A DNA stretch of 63,182 nucleotides from Rhizosphaericola sp047606825 (GCA_047606825.1 JASGDY010000076.1:1-63182), one strand, 5' to 3'. Positions 8,434 through 17,679 are shown, numbered from the stretch's first letter. The notes: generated from the letters alone by a model not told the origin. A program made the numbers and translations.

Positions 8434-8659
8434 TAATAAAAAATAAAAGTTTTTTGTACAATTATATTAACTTTGTCTTATCTTAGCACAAAATGAAATG
8501 GAATTTGCTTGCTTAACAAACAATTATTTTAAATTTTGCTATGTATTTATATGAAATCTTGCCGCTGCTCTCTAATGAAAATTTATCGATAGATACACCC
8601 TTTGAGCCGCAACCATAACTATTGCAACTGAATAATGTTCTTTGGTTATTCCATAATGG

Positions 8660-10222
8660 ATGAATATGAAAAAAATAAATCATATCGTTATCGCTTTTTA
8701 TAGTGTGCTTATCGGTACTATAGTCTCTGGCCAGACCAAAATACAAGTGGCCAACAACAAGCCACAACAAGTCATCAACGCCAATATTTACGGGCATTTC
8801 GCGGAACATTTGGGACATTGTATTTACAACGGGATTTTTATTGGGGACACTTTGCGTGAAGTTCCCAATACCGAAGGTATCCGGAATGACATCGTCGCCG
8901 CGTTGCGAAAGTTAAAAGTACCGATTCTGCGTTGGCCGGGCGGTTGCTTTGCAGACACCTACCATTGGAAAGATGGCATTGGACCCAAATCCGAACGTCC
9001 GTCGATGGTCAACAAATGGTGGGGCGGCGTGACGGAGGACAATAGTTTTGGTACGCACGACTTTCTACTCCTATGTCAATTGCTGGGTGCGGCGCCTTAT
9101 CTGGCGGGCAATACTGGGAGTGGTACACCACAGGAACTGGCTGATTGGGTGCAGTACGTCAACTTTGACGGCAAAAGTCCGATGGGTGATTTGCGTAGAA
9201 AGAACGGACACGATTCCGCCTGGAACGTGCAGTATTGGGGTGTTGGCAATGAAGCCTGGGGCTGTGGCGGCAATATGCGTCCAGAATATTATGCTGATAT
9301 TTATAGGCGTTATTCGACGTTTATGACGGACTATAATCCACAAAAACCCTTGTTTAAAATCGCTTCCGGTGCCAACAGTGCAGACTATCATTGGACGGAA
9401 ACATTGATGAAAAATATTCCGCTCAATATGGTCAACGGAATTGCACTGCACCATTACGCAGTGATTGAATGGAACAGAAAAGGTCCTGACCAAAGGTTTA
9501 CCGAAGACCAATATTTCAAAACCATGCGTTCCTCTTTGTTCATGGACTCCTTGATAGCTAGGCATTCCGCTGTCATGGACAAATACGACCCACAAAAAAA
9601 AGTGGCGTTGGTCGTGGACGAATGGGGCGGTTGGTACGACGTGGCACCCGGTACCAATCCCGGTTTCCTCTACCAGCAAAATACGATGCGTGACGCGATG
9701 ATTGCGGCGACAACGCTCAATATCTTCAACAACCACAGCGATCGCGTGCGCCTCGCCAACCTTGCCCAGATTGTCAACGTATTGCAGTCCGTCATTTTGA
9801 CTGACAAGGAAAAAATGGTGCTCACGCCGACTTACCATATCATGGAAATGTACAACGTACACCAGAATGCAAAACTGATTCCGACCACTTTCGTATCACC
9901 GACTTATGTGTTGAACGGCCAGTCTTTGCCCGCAGTTTCTGTTTCTGCATCCATTGACGATACGCAGAAAATCCATGTTTCCATGGCCAATATCGACGCA
10001 CACAAACCGCAGCAAATCGAACTGGACTTCGCGGCTGCCAACGACTATAAAAAAGTTTCGGGTAGGATTCTGACTTCCGACAATCTCACCAATTGCAATA
10101 CGTTTGAGAATCCAAACAAGATACAACCTGCAACATTCAATGGTGCTAAACTACAAAACGGAAAAATCAGCCTGACGATTCCACCCTTTTCGGCCGTGGT
10201 GTTGGAATTAACTAAAAATTAA
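8660..10222 (+). CDS. Secreted alpha-N-arabinofuranosidase, GH51
   Basis: A compact GH51 enzyme of 520 residues, close to the intracellular AbfA type in core sequence but with an N-terminal signal peptide (about 1-25, cleavage near VSG/QTK). The acid/base Glu is near 198 in GVGNEAWGCGG and the nucleophile Glu near 321 in VVDEWGGWYD. HYA in the middle and a C-terminal beta-sandwich complete the fold. It differs clearly in sequence and architecture from the two other GH51 proteins of the locus, suggesting complementary linkage preference. Two start codons lie two codons apart (8660 and 8666); either leaves the signal peptide intact. Confidence 0.94.
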   Translation: MNMKKINHIVIAFYSVLIGTIVSGQTKIQVANNKPQQVINANIYGHFAEHLGHCIYNGIFIGDTLREVPNTEGIRNDIVAALRKLKVPILRWPGGCFADTYHWKDGIGPKSERPSMVNKWWGGVTEDNSFGTHDFLLLCQLLGAAPYLAGNTGSGTPQELADWVQYVNFDGKSPMGDLRRKNGHDSAWNVQYWGVGNEAWGCGGNMRPEYYADIYRRYSTFMTDYNPQKPLFKIASGANSADYHWTETLMKNIPLNMVNGIALHHYAVIEWNRKGPDQRFTEDQYFKTMRSSLFMDSLIARHSAVMDKYDPQKKVALVVDEWGGWYDVAPGTNPGFLYQQNTMRDAMIAATTLNIFNNHSDRVRLANLAQIVNVLQSVILTDKEKMVLTPTYHIMEMYNVHQNAKLIPTTFVSPTYVLNGQSLPAVSVSASIDDTQKIHVSMANIDAHKPQQIELDFAAANDYKKVSGRILTSDNLTNCNTFENPNKIQPATFNGAKLQNGKISLTIPPFSAVVLELTKN

Positions 10223-10252
10223 AAAGGAATAATGAATAATTTATTCAACTAT

Positions 10253-10274
10253 CGGTCAGTGCGTACAACGACCA
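10253..10274. repeat. Decayed copy of the GH51-upstream hairpin
   Basis: The bases TATCGGTC, a GTG-type arm and CGACC followed by AAAAT match the element at 105-126 in order and spacing, although the stem is now imperfect. Both copies lie upstream of a GH51 gene of the larger type (282 and 10362). Confidence 0.4.
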
Positions 10275-10361
10275 AAATAAAATCAGGGATTGCTTCGCTG
10301 GGCTTGCCATGACTTACGCTTTTTATAATCTAGAACAGTAACATTTTTTTACCTTTTAAAT

Positions 10362-12332
10362 ATGAAAAAACTATATACCGCAATCGCTGGCATCGTCAGT
10401 CTTTCGTCACCAACTTTTGCACAACAAAAAATCGTCAATATCGACGCAACGCAATCCGTTGCCAAAGTAGCGTCCACGATGTGGGGCGTATTTTTTGAGG
10501 ACATCAATTTTGGTGCGGACGGCGGCTTGTATGCCGAACTGATTAAGAACCGCTCCTTTGAATTTACGCAGCCATTGATGGGCTGGAAAAAACGCGGCAA
10601 TGCCAACAGGGAAGGTGTTTTCCTTATCGAAAACCGCGAAAAGGAAAACCCCGACAACCCGCGTTTTCTCCGTGTGCGCGCTGGAAAAACCAAGGAAGGT
10701 GAACTCGGTCTGGAAAACGAAGGTTTTCGTGGCATGGGCATCAAGCAAGATGTCGGCTACGATTTTTCCGTGTGGTACCGCACCAAATCCACGCAGCGTA
10801 GTTTGGTCATCCAATTGACGGACAGTGCGGGAAACGTAATAGGAACGGGAAGTTTGCCAGTTTCGGATGCGGATGGTCAATGGCATTATGCGAAGACCTC
10901 TTTTAAAGCCAATACCACGGTGATGAAGGCGTATGCGACGGTTTGGATTGTGGGCGACGGCGATTTAGATTTGGATATGGTTTCCTTGTTTCCGAAGGAC
11001 ACTTGGAAAGGACGCCCAGGCGGCCTACGTGCCGACATGGTACAGCGGTTGGCGGACATGAAGCCTGGGTTTATCCGTTTTCCTGGCGGTTGTATCGTCG
11101 AAGGTCGAGACCTTGCGAATCGTTACCAATGGAAAAATACGGTCGGGCCGATTGAACAGCGTAAGACAATCATGAACCGTTGGAACACGGAATTTGCACA
11201 CCGTTCCGCACCGGATTACTTCCAGTCTTTTGGTCTCGGTTTTTACGAATATTTCCAGTTGGCGGCCGATATAGGTGCATCGCCGCTGCCTATTATCAAC
11301 TGTGGTATGGCTTGCCAGTACAATACGGCGGAGTTTCAGGATGTACAGGAATTAGACTCTTATGTGCAGGACGCGCTTGACTTGATTGAGTTTGCCAATG
11401 GCGCAGTGACAACCAAATGGGGAAAACTGCGTGCCGAAATGGGACACCCTGCACCTTTCAACCTTAAAATGCTGGGCATCGGTAACGAAAACTGGGGACC
11501 GCAATATATCGAGCGGCTGCATGTTTTTCAGGACGCACTGAGCAAACGGCATCCGGAAATCAAACTGGTGTGTAGTTCCGGAACCGACCCCAACGGCGAA
11601 AGGTTTGATTTCCTCAACGATACGTTGCGCAAGATGAACGTCGGTTTTATCGACGAGCATTATTACCGCGCACCCGAATGGTTTTTGGACAATGCGACGC
11701 GTTATGACAACTATCCGCGCAAGGGTTCCAAAGTTTTTGCAGGTGAATATGCGGCGCAGAGCAAGGGCATTGCAGAGCCGGCCAATAGAAATACCTGGGC
11801 GACGGCCGTCGGCGAAGCGGCTTTCATGACCGGGCTGGAACGTAATGCCGCCGTGGTGGAGATGGCTTCCTACGCACCCTTGTTTGCACACGTGGACGCA
11901 TGGCAATGGACACCGGACTTGATTTGGGCCAACAACCTGAGAACCTATGTAACACCGGACTATTACGTGCAGCAATTGTACAGTTTGAATAAAGGAACTG
12001 ACGTTCTGAGTGCGACAATAGATGGCAAAATAGTAAGCGGTCAGGAGAGATTATACATTTCTTCCGTGAAGGATATCGATACAAAAGAAATCATCATAAA
12101 AGTGGTCAATGCTTCCGACAAAGCGCAACCATTACAGTTGACAATAAAAAATAAAGGAAAATTAAAATCCGCCACATTAATCACATTGACCAGCGACAAT
12201 CCCAATGCGGTCAATAGTTTTGACAATCCGGAAAACGTAGCACCAAAAGAATCGTCCATTGATGTCAAGAAAAATCAGGTGTTGTTAAATACTGTCGCGA
12301 ATAGTTTTTATGTGGTGAAAATAGGTTATTAG
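10362..12332 (+). CDS. Secreted alpha-L-arabinofuranosidase, GH51
   Basis: A 656-residue enzyme with a signal peptide (about 1-20, ending TFA/QQ), an N-terminal carbohydrate-binding-like domain (about 60-215), a GH51 TIM barrel and a C-terminal sandwich. The acid/base Glu is near 376 in GIGNENWGPQ and the nucleophile Glu near 462 in AGEYAAQ. It is a paralogue of the protein at 282: both share MWG/HGAFFE-type starts with GGLYAELI(K/Q)NR and the RWPGGC/RFPGGC segment. It lacks the LamG-like insertion. It follows the second GH51 gene and precedes the mutarotase gene on the same strand. Confidence 0.94.
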   Translation: MKKLYTAIAGIVSLSSPTFAQQKIVNIDATQSVAKVASTMWGVFFEDINFGADGGLYAELIKNRSFEFTQPLMGWKKRGNANREGVFLIENREKENPDNPRFLRVRAGKTKEGELGLENEGFRGMGIKQDVGYDFSVWYRTKSTQRSLVIQLTDSAGNVIGTGSLPVSDADGQWHYAKTSFKANTTVMKAYATVWIVGDGDLDLDMVSLFPKDTWKGRPGGLRADMVQRLADMKPGFIRFPGGCIVEGRDLANRYQWKNTVGPIEQRKTIMNRWNTEFAHRSAPDYFQSFGLGFYEYFQLAADIGASPLPIINCGMACQYNTAEFQDVQELDSYVQDALDLIEFANGAVTTKWGKLRAEMGHPAPFNLKMLGIGNENWGPQYIERLHVFQDALSKRHPEIKLVCSSGTDPNGERFDFLNDTLRKMNVGFIDEHYYRAPEWFLDNATRYDNYPRKGSKVFAGEYAAQSKGIAEPANRNTWATAVGEAAFMTGLERNAAVVEMASYAPLFAHVDAWQWTPDLIWANNLRTYVTPDYYVQQLYSLNKGTDVLSATIDGKIVSGQERLYISSVKDIDTKEIIIKVVNASDKAQPLQLTIKNKGKLKSATLITLTSDNPNAVNSFDNPENVAPKESSIDVKKNQVLLNTVANSFYVVKIGY

Positions 12333-12458
12333 GCATTAGTTAACCATTTATTTCTTTTAAAGGATGCATTTCAAATAAGGTACGGTTATTGTCAAAAAAA
12401 CAATGTACCTATGTGTTTTGATTGCAATCAATTATCAACGTTAAATTAAACTTGAAAT

Positions 12459-13607
12459 ATGAAAAGAATCATCTTGCCCCTGTTGGCACTAATCCCATTA
12501 TTGTGGTCTTGCCAAAACGGAACGAGCAACGGCCAGGATTCCGATTCCACGAGCGTTGTATCCTCTGAGAGCAAACCTCTGACGATAAAATCATGGGGCG
12601 ACTATAACAGTAAACCCGTGCATCAATACGTGCTGGACAACGGGAAGGGAGCTGTCGTGACACTTTCGGATTATGGTGCAACCATTACGGGATGGACATT
12701 TCCGGACAAGGAAGGCAAGTCAAGCCAGATTCTGATTGGTTCGGACAGCCTGTCCTTCTACCTGCAACATCCGCCTTATTTTGGTGCGACGATTGGACGT
12801 TTTGGCAACCGTATCGCCAAAGGTAAATTCTCCCTGGAAGGAAAAGAATATACGCTTGCAACCAATGACGGCCCCAATCATCTGCACGGCGGAAACATCG
12901 GCTGGGACAAGGTTGTATGGGATGCCGTCGTACCAGACAGTACCAAACCTGCGGTTGATTTCCACTATATTTCAAAAGATGGTGAGGAAGGTTATCCCGG
13001 AACGGTGGACGTAACGGTGCATTATGTCCTGACCGACGACAACGCACTCAAGATTACTTACGATGCCACGACGGACGCGCCGACAATCATCAACATGACC
13101 AACCATGCGTATTTCAATCTTTCCGGCAACTTGGAAAATACGGTTTTGGATGAAAAATTACAGTTGAGCGCGGACAAATACACACCTGTCGCCAACCTGA
13201 TTCCCACAGGTGAACAACTGTCTGTGAAAGGCACGCCATTTGACTTTACCACGGCGCACACCATAGGGGAGATGATTGCAAAAACGGATAGTTGCTACGA
13301 CCATAATTTTGTACTGAATACCAACCGTGACATCAGTAAAGTCGCCGCCGTATTGAGTGACGAAAAATCGGGCCGTGAACTGTCGATGTACACGACCAAT
13401 ATCGGCGTACAGGTCTATACATCCTGTTACCTAAAAGGTGAATACACGGCACACGACAACCAGAAAACGGTCAAGTTTGCGGCTGTGACGCTGGAAACGC
13501 AGCATTTCCCAGATGCGCCCAACCAACCTAAATTTGAGAGCGTGGAACTGAAACCGGGCGAGAAATACCATCAGGAGACGATATATAAAATCGCCGTGAA
13601 AAAATAA
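12459..13607 (+). CDS. galM: Aldose 1-epimerase (mutarotase), predicted lipoprotein
   Basis: Interconverts alpha and beta anomers of free aldoses, helping arabinose released by the GH51 enzymes to enter catabolism. A lipoprotein signal (LIPLLWSC, lipidated Cys near 18) places it on the membrane facing the periplasm. The mutarotase fold covers about residues 50-380. The catalytic His are visible in NDGPNHLHGG and MTNHAYFNLSG, and the catalytic Glu in VTLETQHFPDAPN. A bulged inverted repeat (GGTAC/GTACC) lies about 50-80 bases upstream. Confidence 0.94.
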   Translation: MKRIILPLLALIPLLWSCQNGTSNGQDSDSTSVVSSESKPLTIKSWGDYNSKPVHQYVLDNGKGAVVTLSDYGATITGWTFPDKEGKSSQILIGSDSLSFYLQHPPYFGATIGRFGNRIAKGKFSLEGKEYTLATNDGPNHLHGGNIGWDKVVWDAVVPDSTKPAVDFHYISKDGEEGYPGTVDVTVHYVLTDDNALKITYDATTDAPTIINMTNHAYFNLSGNLENTVLDEKLQLSADKYTPVANLIPTGEQLSVKGTPFDFTTAHTIGEMIAKTDSCYDHNFVLNTNRDISKVAAVLSDEKSGRELSMYTTNIGVQVYTSCYLKGEYTAHDNQKTVKFAAVTLETQHFPDAPNQPKFESVELKPGEKYHQETIYKIAVKK

Positions 13608-13696
13608 GAAATGGGGAAAAATGCTTCTCTTTGAGAATCGTTACTTATTTTTCTTTTCCGCATAGCATTTTCAGGGAATTTTCGGAAAACGGTAAA

Positions 13697-13724
13697 ACGG
13701 CAGCAGCCTTTTGTTTGCTGCCGT
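13697..13724 (+). terminator. Terminator after galM
   Basis: ACGGCAGCA and TGCTGCCGT form a 9-bp stem around a 10-base loop, with TTTT a few bases downstream. It separates the mutarotase gene from the aldolase gene. Confidence 0.6.
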
Positions 13725-13840
13725 CGTTGCTTTTGGCTTCGGGATTTTTGCGTTTCATTGTTTCAAACCTACAGATTATCGAACTATTTCTTTATCTTGG
13801 CAGCGGTTTATTTTTTTCTATTTTAAAAAACAGAAACAAT

Positions 13841-14914
13841 ATGGCTAAGTATAGCTCAGGAGTTTTGTACGGAGAGGAACTGACAGCTTTGTACGACGAC
13901 GCAAAATCAAACAATTTTGCATTGCCGGCAGTGAATGTGATTGGCACCAATACGGCCAATGCGGCATTGGAGGCTGCGGCGGAGGTGAAGTCGCCCATTA
14001 TCATTCAGGCAAGTAACGGTGGTGCACAGTTTATCGCCGGTAAGGGAATGCCCAACGACAACCTACAGGCCAATATCGCTGGTGGTGTAAGCCTTGGGCT
14101 GCATATCCACAACGTGGCAAAATACTATGGTGTGCCTGTCGTCCTACATACCGACCATGCCGCTCGTAAATGGTTGCCGTGGGTGGATGGTCTGTTGACC
14201 GCGGGTGAACAATTCAAAAAAGAAAAAGGCGTTCCGCTGTTCAGTTCGCACATGCTAGACTTGAGCGAGGAGCCGCTACATGATATCATCGAAAGTTCTC
14301 TGCCTTATCTCAAACGCACTGCCGACTTGGGCATGACCTTGGAAGTGGAATTTGGCGTTACCGGCGGCGAGGAAGACGGCGTGGACAACTCTGGTGTGGA
14401 AAACCACAAACTGTATTCCCAACCGGAAGAAATATGGGAAGCCTACCAAGCTTTTAGCAAAGTGAGCAACCGTTTCACGATTGCGGCGGCTTTTGGCAAC
14501 GTGCATGGCGTGTACAGCCCGGGCAACGTGTCCCTGCATCCGGAAATCCTCAACAATACCCAAAAATTCATCGCTGAAAAACTGGGCGAGCCCGACGGCA
14601 GTAAACCCGTTTACTTCGTGTTCCACGGCGGTAGCGGTTCAGAAAAATCCAAAATATCGGAATCCCTGCAATACGGCGTCATCAAGATGAACATCGACAC
14701 CGATACGCAATGGGCGTTCTGGGACGGCATATTGGAATTTTACAAAAAGAACGAGGCATACCTGCAAGCGCAGTTAGGCAATCCGACTGGACCAGACGCC
14801 CCCAACAAAAAATACTACGACCCACGCGTATGGCTGCGTGAAGCCGAAAAAACCTTTACCAAACGCCTGGTGGAGTCTTTCCATGACTTGAACGCTATCA
14901 ACCGCAATGCGTAA
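13841..14914 (+). CDS. fbaA: Fructose-bisphosphate aldolase, class II
   Basis: Cleaves fructose 1,6-bisphosphate to dihydroxyacetone phosphate and glyceraldehyde 3-phosphate in glycolysis. It is zinc-dependent: the metal and substrate His and Asp are in LHTDHAARKW, GNVHGVY and FVFHGGSGS. The 357 residues from MAKYSSGVLYG match the E. coli class IIa enzyme in length. An in-frame start at 13631 would add about 70 residues of low-complexity sequence running through the upstream terminator, so 13841 is preferred. A strong hairpin terminator follows. Confidence 0.95.
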   Translation: MAKYSSGVLYGEELTALYDDAKSNNFALPAVNVIGTNTANAALEAAAEVKSPIIIQASNGGAQFIAGKGMPNDNLQANIAGGVSLGLHIHNVAKYYGVPVVLHTDHAARKWLPWVDGLLTAGEQFKKEKGVPLFSSHMLDLSEEPLHDIIESSLPYLKRTADLGMTLEVEFGVTGGEEDGVDNSGVENHKLYSQPEEIWEAYQAFSKVSNRFTIAAAFGNVHGVYSPGNVSLHPEILNNTQKFIAEKLGEPDGSKPVYFVFHGGSGSEKSKISESLQYGVIKMNIDTDTQWAFWDGILEFYKKNEAYLQAQLGNPTGPDAPNKKYYDPRVWLREAEKTFTKRLVESFHDLNAINRNA

Positions 14915-14915
14915 A

Positions 14916-14940
14916 AAGTTAAACGCAAAAGTTCAAATAC
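14916..14940 (+). repeat. Heptad array after fbaA
   Basis: Roughly four 7-base units of AAAAAGT/AAAAGTT type follow the aldolase stop codon and run up to the terminator stem. Confidence 0.5.
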
Positions 14941-14943
14941 GCG

Positions 14944-14987
14944 AAGCAGAAAGGCTGCCCGATTTTTTTCGGGCAGCCTTTCTGCTT
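14944..14987. terminator. Strong terminator after fbaA
   Basis: A perfect 19-bp stem (AAGCAGAAAGGCTGCCCGA and its complement) with a loop of six Ts. A-rich and T-rich flanks allow it to work for both the aldolase gene and the converging gene at 15129. Confidence 0.85.
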
Positions 14988-15028
14988 TTCGGAACCTACT
15001 CACCTCCATAAAAACTAGTGCATCTCTT

Positions 15029-15056
15029 CCTGCAAAGTCCCCGCCACGGCGGGAGA
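15029..15056. repeat. Repeat family C, copy 1
   Basis: Contains GCAAAGTCCCCGCC followed by ACGGCGGGAG. The same block, directly or inverted, is at 28941-28980 and 51920-51948, and a diverged relative is near 26545-26590. Confidence 0.6.
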
Positions 15057-15128
15057 GACTGTCAGGAGAAGAAGGTCTTCGCATTTCGACCAAGAGACAT
15101 TGTCTCTTGGTTCTTCTTCCCCCGAGCT

Positions 15129-15905
15129 TTACTCGTCAAACCTTAGATGCTTGACCGTCACACCGTTGTTGATTAACTGTTTCAGCGAGTCGATGCCGAT
15201 TTTAATATGTGTGTCCACATATTTGGCGGTGACGGTCGCGTCGCTTTTTTCTGTTTTCACACCTTCTGGGACCATCGGCTGGTCGCTTACCAGCAGGATG
15301 GCACCCGTGGGTATCTTGTTGTAAAAGCCGACGCTGAAAATCGTCGCCGTTTCCATGTCTACGGCGTAGGCGCGTATTTTTTTGAGGTATTCCTTGAACT
15401 CGTCGTCGTGCTCCCATATACGGCGGTTAGTCGTATAGACGGTGCCTGTCCAATAGTCGGTCTTGTAGTCGCGGATGGTTGTGGAAATCGCTTTCTGCAA
15501 CTGGAAAGCCGGCAACGCCGGAACTTCCGGCGGGAAATAGTCCCGGGACGTACCTTCTCCGCGTATCGCCGCAATGGGCAGGATGATGTCGCCGATTTTG
15601 TTTTTCTTTTTGAGTCCACCGCATTTTCCGAGGAAGATGACAGCCTTTGGGTCGATCGCTGTCAACAAGTCCATGATGGTCGCCGCGCCAGGACTTCCCA
15701 TGCCGTAGTTGATGATGGAGATATCGTCTTTCGTCGCACATTGGAACGCACGGTCGGCGCCTACGACTTCCACGCCGTTCCATTCGGCGAACTTGTAAAC
15801 ATAGTTCTTGAAGTTGGTAATAAGGATATATTTTCCAAAGTTTTCCAGTTTTTCTCCCGTGTATCTGGGAAGCCAGTCTCTGACGATGTCTTCTTTCGTG
15901 AGCAT
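15129..15905 (-). CDS. amn: AMP nucleosidase
   Basis: Hydrolyses AMP to adenine and ribose 5-phosphate. It has the nucleoside phosphorylase/Amn catalytic fold and, at 258 residues, lacks the N-terminal regulatory domain of the E. coli enzyme; this short form is common in Bacteroidetes. Diagnostic segments are INYGMGSPGAATIMDLL (phosphate/ribose loop), IFLGKCGGLK, and the VDMETATIF segment carrying the purine-recognition Met-Glu. The neighbouring gene at 16066 is divergent. A related nucleoside phosphorylase activity cannot be excluded from sequence alone. Confidence 0.88.
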   Translation of the reverse strand: MLTKEDIVRDWLPRYTGEKLENFGKYILITNFKNYVYKFAEWNGVEVVGADRAFQCATKDDISIINYGMGSPGAATIMDLLTAIDPKAVIFLGKCGGLKKKNKIGDIILPIAAIRGEGTSRDYFPPEVPALPAFQLQKAISTTIRDYKTDYWTGTVYTTNRRIWEHDDEFKEYLKKIRAYAVDMETATIFSVGFYNKIPTGAILLVSDQPMVPEGVKTEKSDATVTAKYVDTHIKIGIDSLKQLINNGVTVKHLRFDE

Positions 15906-15940
15906 ATCTGAATGTTTTTTTTGTAAAAGGCGTAATCTTA

Positions 15941-15948
15941 CAAATCTA
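15941..15948 (-). promoter_or_regulatory. Promoter -7 element for amn
   Basis: On the minus strand the sequence reads TAGATTTG, an exact TAnnTTTG match, about 35 bases before the amn start codon. The -33 element is weak. Confidence 0.45.
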
Positions 15949-16011
15949 GTTTTTTCCCTGCATATTTCCTAAGAATACTATATTGTCAATAAATGAAGTA
16001 TTATTGAGAAA

Positions 16012-16019
16012 TAACTTTG
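16012..16019 (+). promoter_or_regulatory. Promoter -7 element for the HsdR-N-like gene
   Basis: TAACTTTG matches TAnnTTTG exactly and lies about 46 bases before the start codon at 16066. No clear -33 TTTG is seen. Confidence 0.4.
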
Positions 16020-16065
16020 ATGGTTGACCGCTTTTTGGGTTTGACTTTTTATTTTTACCTTTTTC

Positions 16066-16500
16066 ATGGAAATCCATTACCCCAAAACAGCATTCAAAAC
16101 AAAAACCACCGACGGCATCCAATACATCTGGGACGCTGTCCGCAGGAAATGGGTCAAACTCACGCCCGAGGAATGGGTACGCCAAAACTTCGTCCAATAT
16201 CTTTTGCAGGAAAAACAATATCCGGCATCCTTGATGGCCATCGAAAAAGGCATCGAACTCAACGGTCTCAGGAAGCGCTGCGACATCGTCGTGTTCCAAG
16301 ACCGAAAGCCTTGGATGATAGTCGAATGCAAAGAACCCAACGTGCCGTTGTCGGAAGCTACGTTTATGCAGGTTGTGCGCTACAATATGGTTTTGCAGGT
16401 GCCGTATCTGGTGATTACCAACGGCGCACATACGCTGGGTTGGTCTATCCACAACGAAGAAATACAGTCATTGGATTGTCTGCCTGACTGGAATACCTGA
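16066..16500 (+). CDS. HsdR N-terminal nuclease-fold domain protein
   Basis: A 144-residue stand-alone protein resembling the N-terminal endonuclease-like domain of type I restriction HsdR subunits. The PD-(D/E)xK signature appears as RCDIVVF near residue 68 followed by PWMIVECKEP, where Glu-x-Lys would be catalytic. No helicase, specificity or methylase gene is next to it. This small form is widespread as a single gene in Bacteroidetes and its role is unknown. It is divergent from amn and about 180 bases upstream of ccmC. Confidence 0.8.
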   Translation: MEIHYPKTAFKTKTTDGIQYIWDAVRRKWVKLTPEEWVRQNFVQYLLQEKQYPASLMAIEKGIELNGLRKRCDIVVFQDRKPWMIVECKEPNVPLSEATFMQVVRYNMVLQVPYLVITNGAHTLGWSIHNEEIQSLDCLPDWNT

Positions 16501-16520
16501 TTTTTTGTAATCATGTTTTT

Positions 16521-16583
16521 CTCACAGATTGCACGGATTGGCACGGATGAAAGGTATCTGTGGTTTTCTGTGTCATCTGTGAG
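16521..16583. repeat. Dyad element of CACAGATT/CACGGATT type
   Basis: CTCACAGAT at one end and ATCTGTGAG at the other. The inner parts (GCACGGATTGGCACGGAT, and ATCTGTGGTTTTCTGTG inverted) repeat the same short motif. It resembles the repeat tracts that flank small mobile genes in Bacteroidota; no gene is inside this copy. Confidence 0.5.
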
Positions 16584-16644
16584 CCACATAAAGCCAATTT
16601 CAGATACGACTGATTTTAAAGTCGAAGCGTATTGCTAATAATTA

Positions 16645-16652
16645 TAAATTTG
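16645..16652 (+). promoter_or_regulatory. Promoter -7 element for ccmC
   Basis: TAAATTTG matches TAnnTTTG exactly and lies 24 bases before the ccmC start codon. No TTTG is seen at -33. Confidence 0.4.
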
Positions 16653-16676
16653 CGTGTCTTACTTTAAATAGTCGCT

Positions 16677-17363
16677 ATGCTCAGAAGTTATTGGTGGAAG
16701 GTGCTTTCGTGCGTGCTTCTCCTATACGTTTCCATATATGGTTTTATCGTGCCCATTCCCGTATTGGACGGACGGCTGCAACAGTCCATCCGCAACCTGT
16801 TTTTCCACGTCCCGATGTGGATGACGATGATGGTGTTGTTCATGGTTTCGGTGGTGTATTCCATCAAATATTTAAGAAACCCAACCGCGAAAAACGATAT
16901 CTACGCATTGGAATTTACGCGCACGGGGACGGTGTTTTCCCTGATTGGTTTGACGACGGGCATGATTTGGGCCAAATACCAATGGGGCGCATTCTGGAGT
17001 GGCGACCCCAAACAGAACGGAACGGCGATTGCGATATTGATTTATTTGGCATATTTCGTATTGCGCGGTTCTATTACCGACGAGGACAAACGTGCCAAAA
17101 TCGGTGCGGTCTATAATGTTTTTGCGTTCTGTATGCTGTTTCCGACAATATGGATATTGCCGAGGCTGACCGAGAGCCTGCATCCGGGAGGAGAGGGGAG
17201 CGAGGGCAACCCGGGACTGAATCCCAAAGACACTTCCACGGCATTGAAAATGGTGTCCATCCCCGCGTATTTTGGTTGGATATTGCTGGGTGTGTGGATT
17301 TCGACTTTGCGTGTCCGTTTCGTGATGTTGCTCAATCGGCAGGAAGAAAAGGAGATGGAATAA
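16677..17363 (+). CDS. ccmC: Cytochrome c biogenesis protein CcmC-like (heme handling)
   Basis: A polytopic membrane protein of 228 residues with about six hydrophobic segments. It carries the tryptophan-rich heme-handling motif in YQWGAFWSGDPKQ (about 101-113) and a conserved His in LFFHVPMWM and in ESLHPGG. In the CcmABCD system CcmC loads heme onto CcmE for cytochrome c maturation at the outer face of the inner membrane. The small CcmD-like gene follows. No ccmA, ccmB or ccmE is in the window. Confidence 0.85.
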   Translation: MLRSYWWKVLSCVLLLYVSIYGFIVPIPVLDGRLQQSIRNLFFHVPMWMTMMVLFMVSVVYSIKYLRNPTAKNDIYALEFTRTGTVFSLIGLTTGMIWAKYQWGAFWSGDPKQNGTAIAILIYLAYFVLRGSITDEDKRAKIGAVYNVFAFCMLFPTIWILPRLTESLHPGGEGSEGNPGLNPKDTSTALKMVSIPAYFGWILLGVWISTLRVRFVMLLNRQEEKEME

Positions 17364-17396
17364 AAAGTAAAGAGGCAAAATTAAAAAGTAAAAAAG
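17362..17396 (+). repeat. Heptad array after ccmC
   Basis: Five contiguous 7-base units, among them AAAAAGT twice, AAAGAGG and CAAAATT, begin at the ccmC stop codon. Confidence 0.65.
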
Positions 17397-17434
17397 TCCG
17401 TTGAAATTATAAAGGTCAAACAAAAATTTTAGAG

Positions 17435-17677
17435 ATGAAAAAAATATTGAAATACCTATTGTCGTTGATAGCTGTTGTATTGTTCCAAACTTATTCTTTT
17501 GCACAGGACGTGGCGACAACATCCGGCAGCAAGTCAGCCGTTGACAGTTTCATGCTTTCCAACGGAAAGATATTTGTCGTGGTGGCGGTTGTGTTTCTGA
17601 TAATGCTGGTGCTGTTCATCTATATGTTCAGCCTCGACAAGAAGATGGCGAAGCTGGAAAGCAGGATGGAAAAATAA
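17435..17677 (+). CDS. CcmD-like small membrane protein
   Basis: An 80-residue protein with an N-terminal signal-like segment ending SFAQ, a short polar linker and one transmembrane helix (about 48-68), then a charged tail DKKMAKLESRM. Size, single helix and position after ccmC fit the CcmD-like proteins of Bacteroidetes, which help export heme-loaded CcmE. Sequence alone is too short for certainty. Confidence 0.7.
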   Translation: MKKILKYLLSLIAVVLFQTYSFAQDVATTSGSKSAVDSFMLSNGKIFVVVAVVFLIMLVLFIYMFSLDKKMAKLESRMEK

Positions 17678-17679
17678 GG

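Noticed and set aside
8453..8475. Promoter for the second GH51 gene
   Set aside because: TTTG and TAACTTTG are both present but only 11 bases apart, too close for the known spacing of 17-23, and the start codon is about 180 bases away.
13631..13840. Upstream start for the aldolase
   Set aside because: The 70-residue extension runs through the galM terminator stem and is not part of class II aldolases.
15207..15911. Plus-strand frame of 234 codons over amn
   Set aside because: Antisense to the well-supported AMP nucleosidase gene; no family resemblance.
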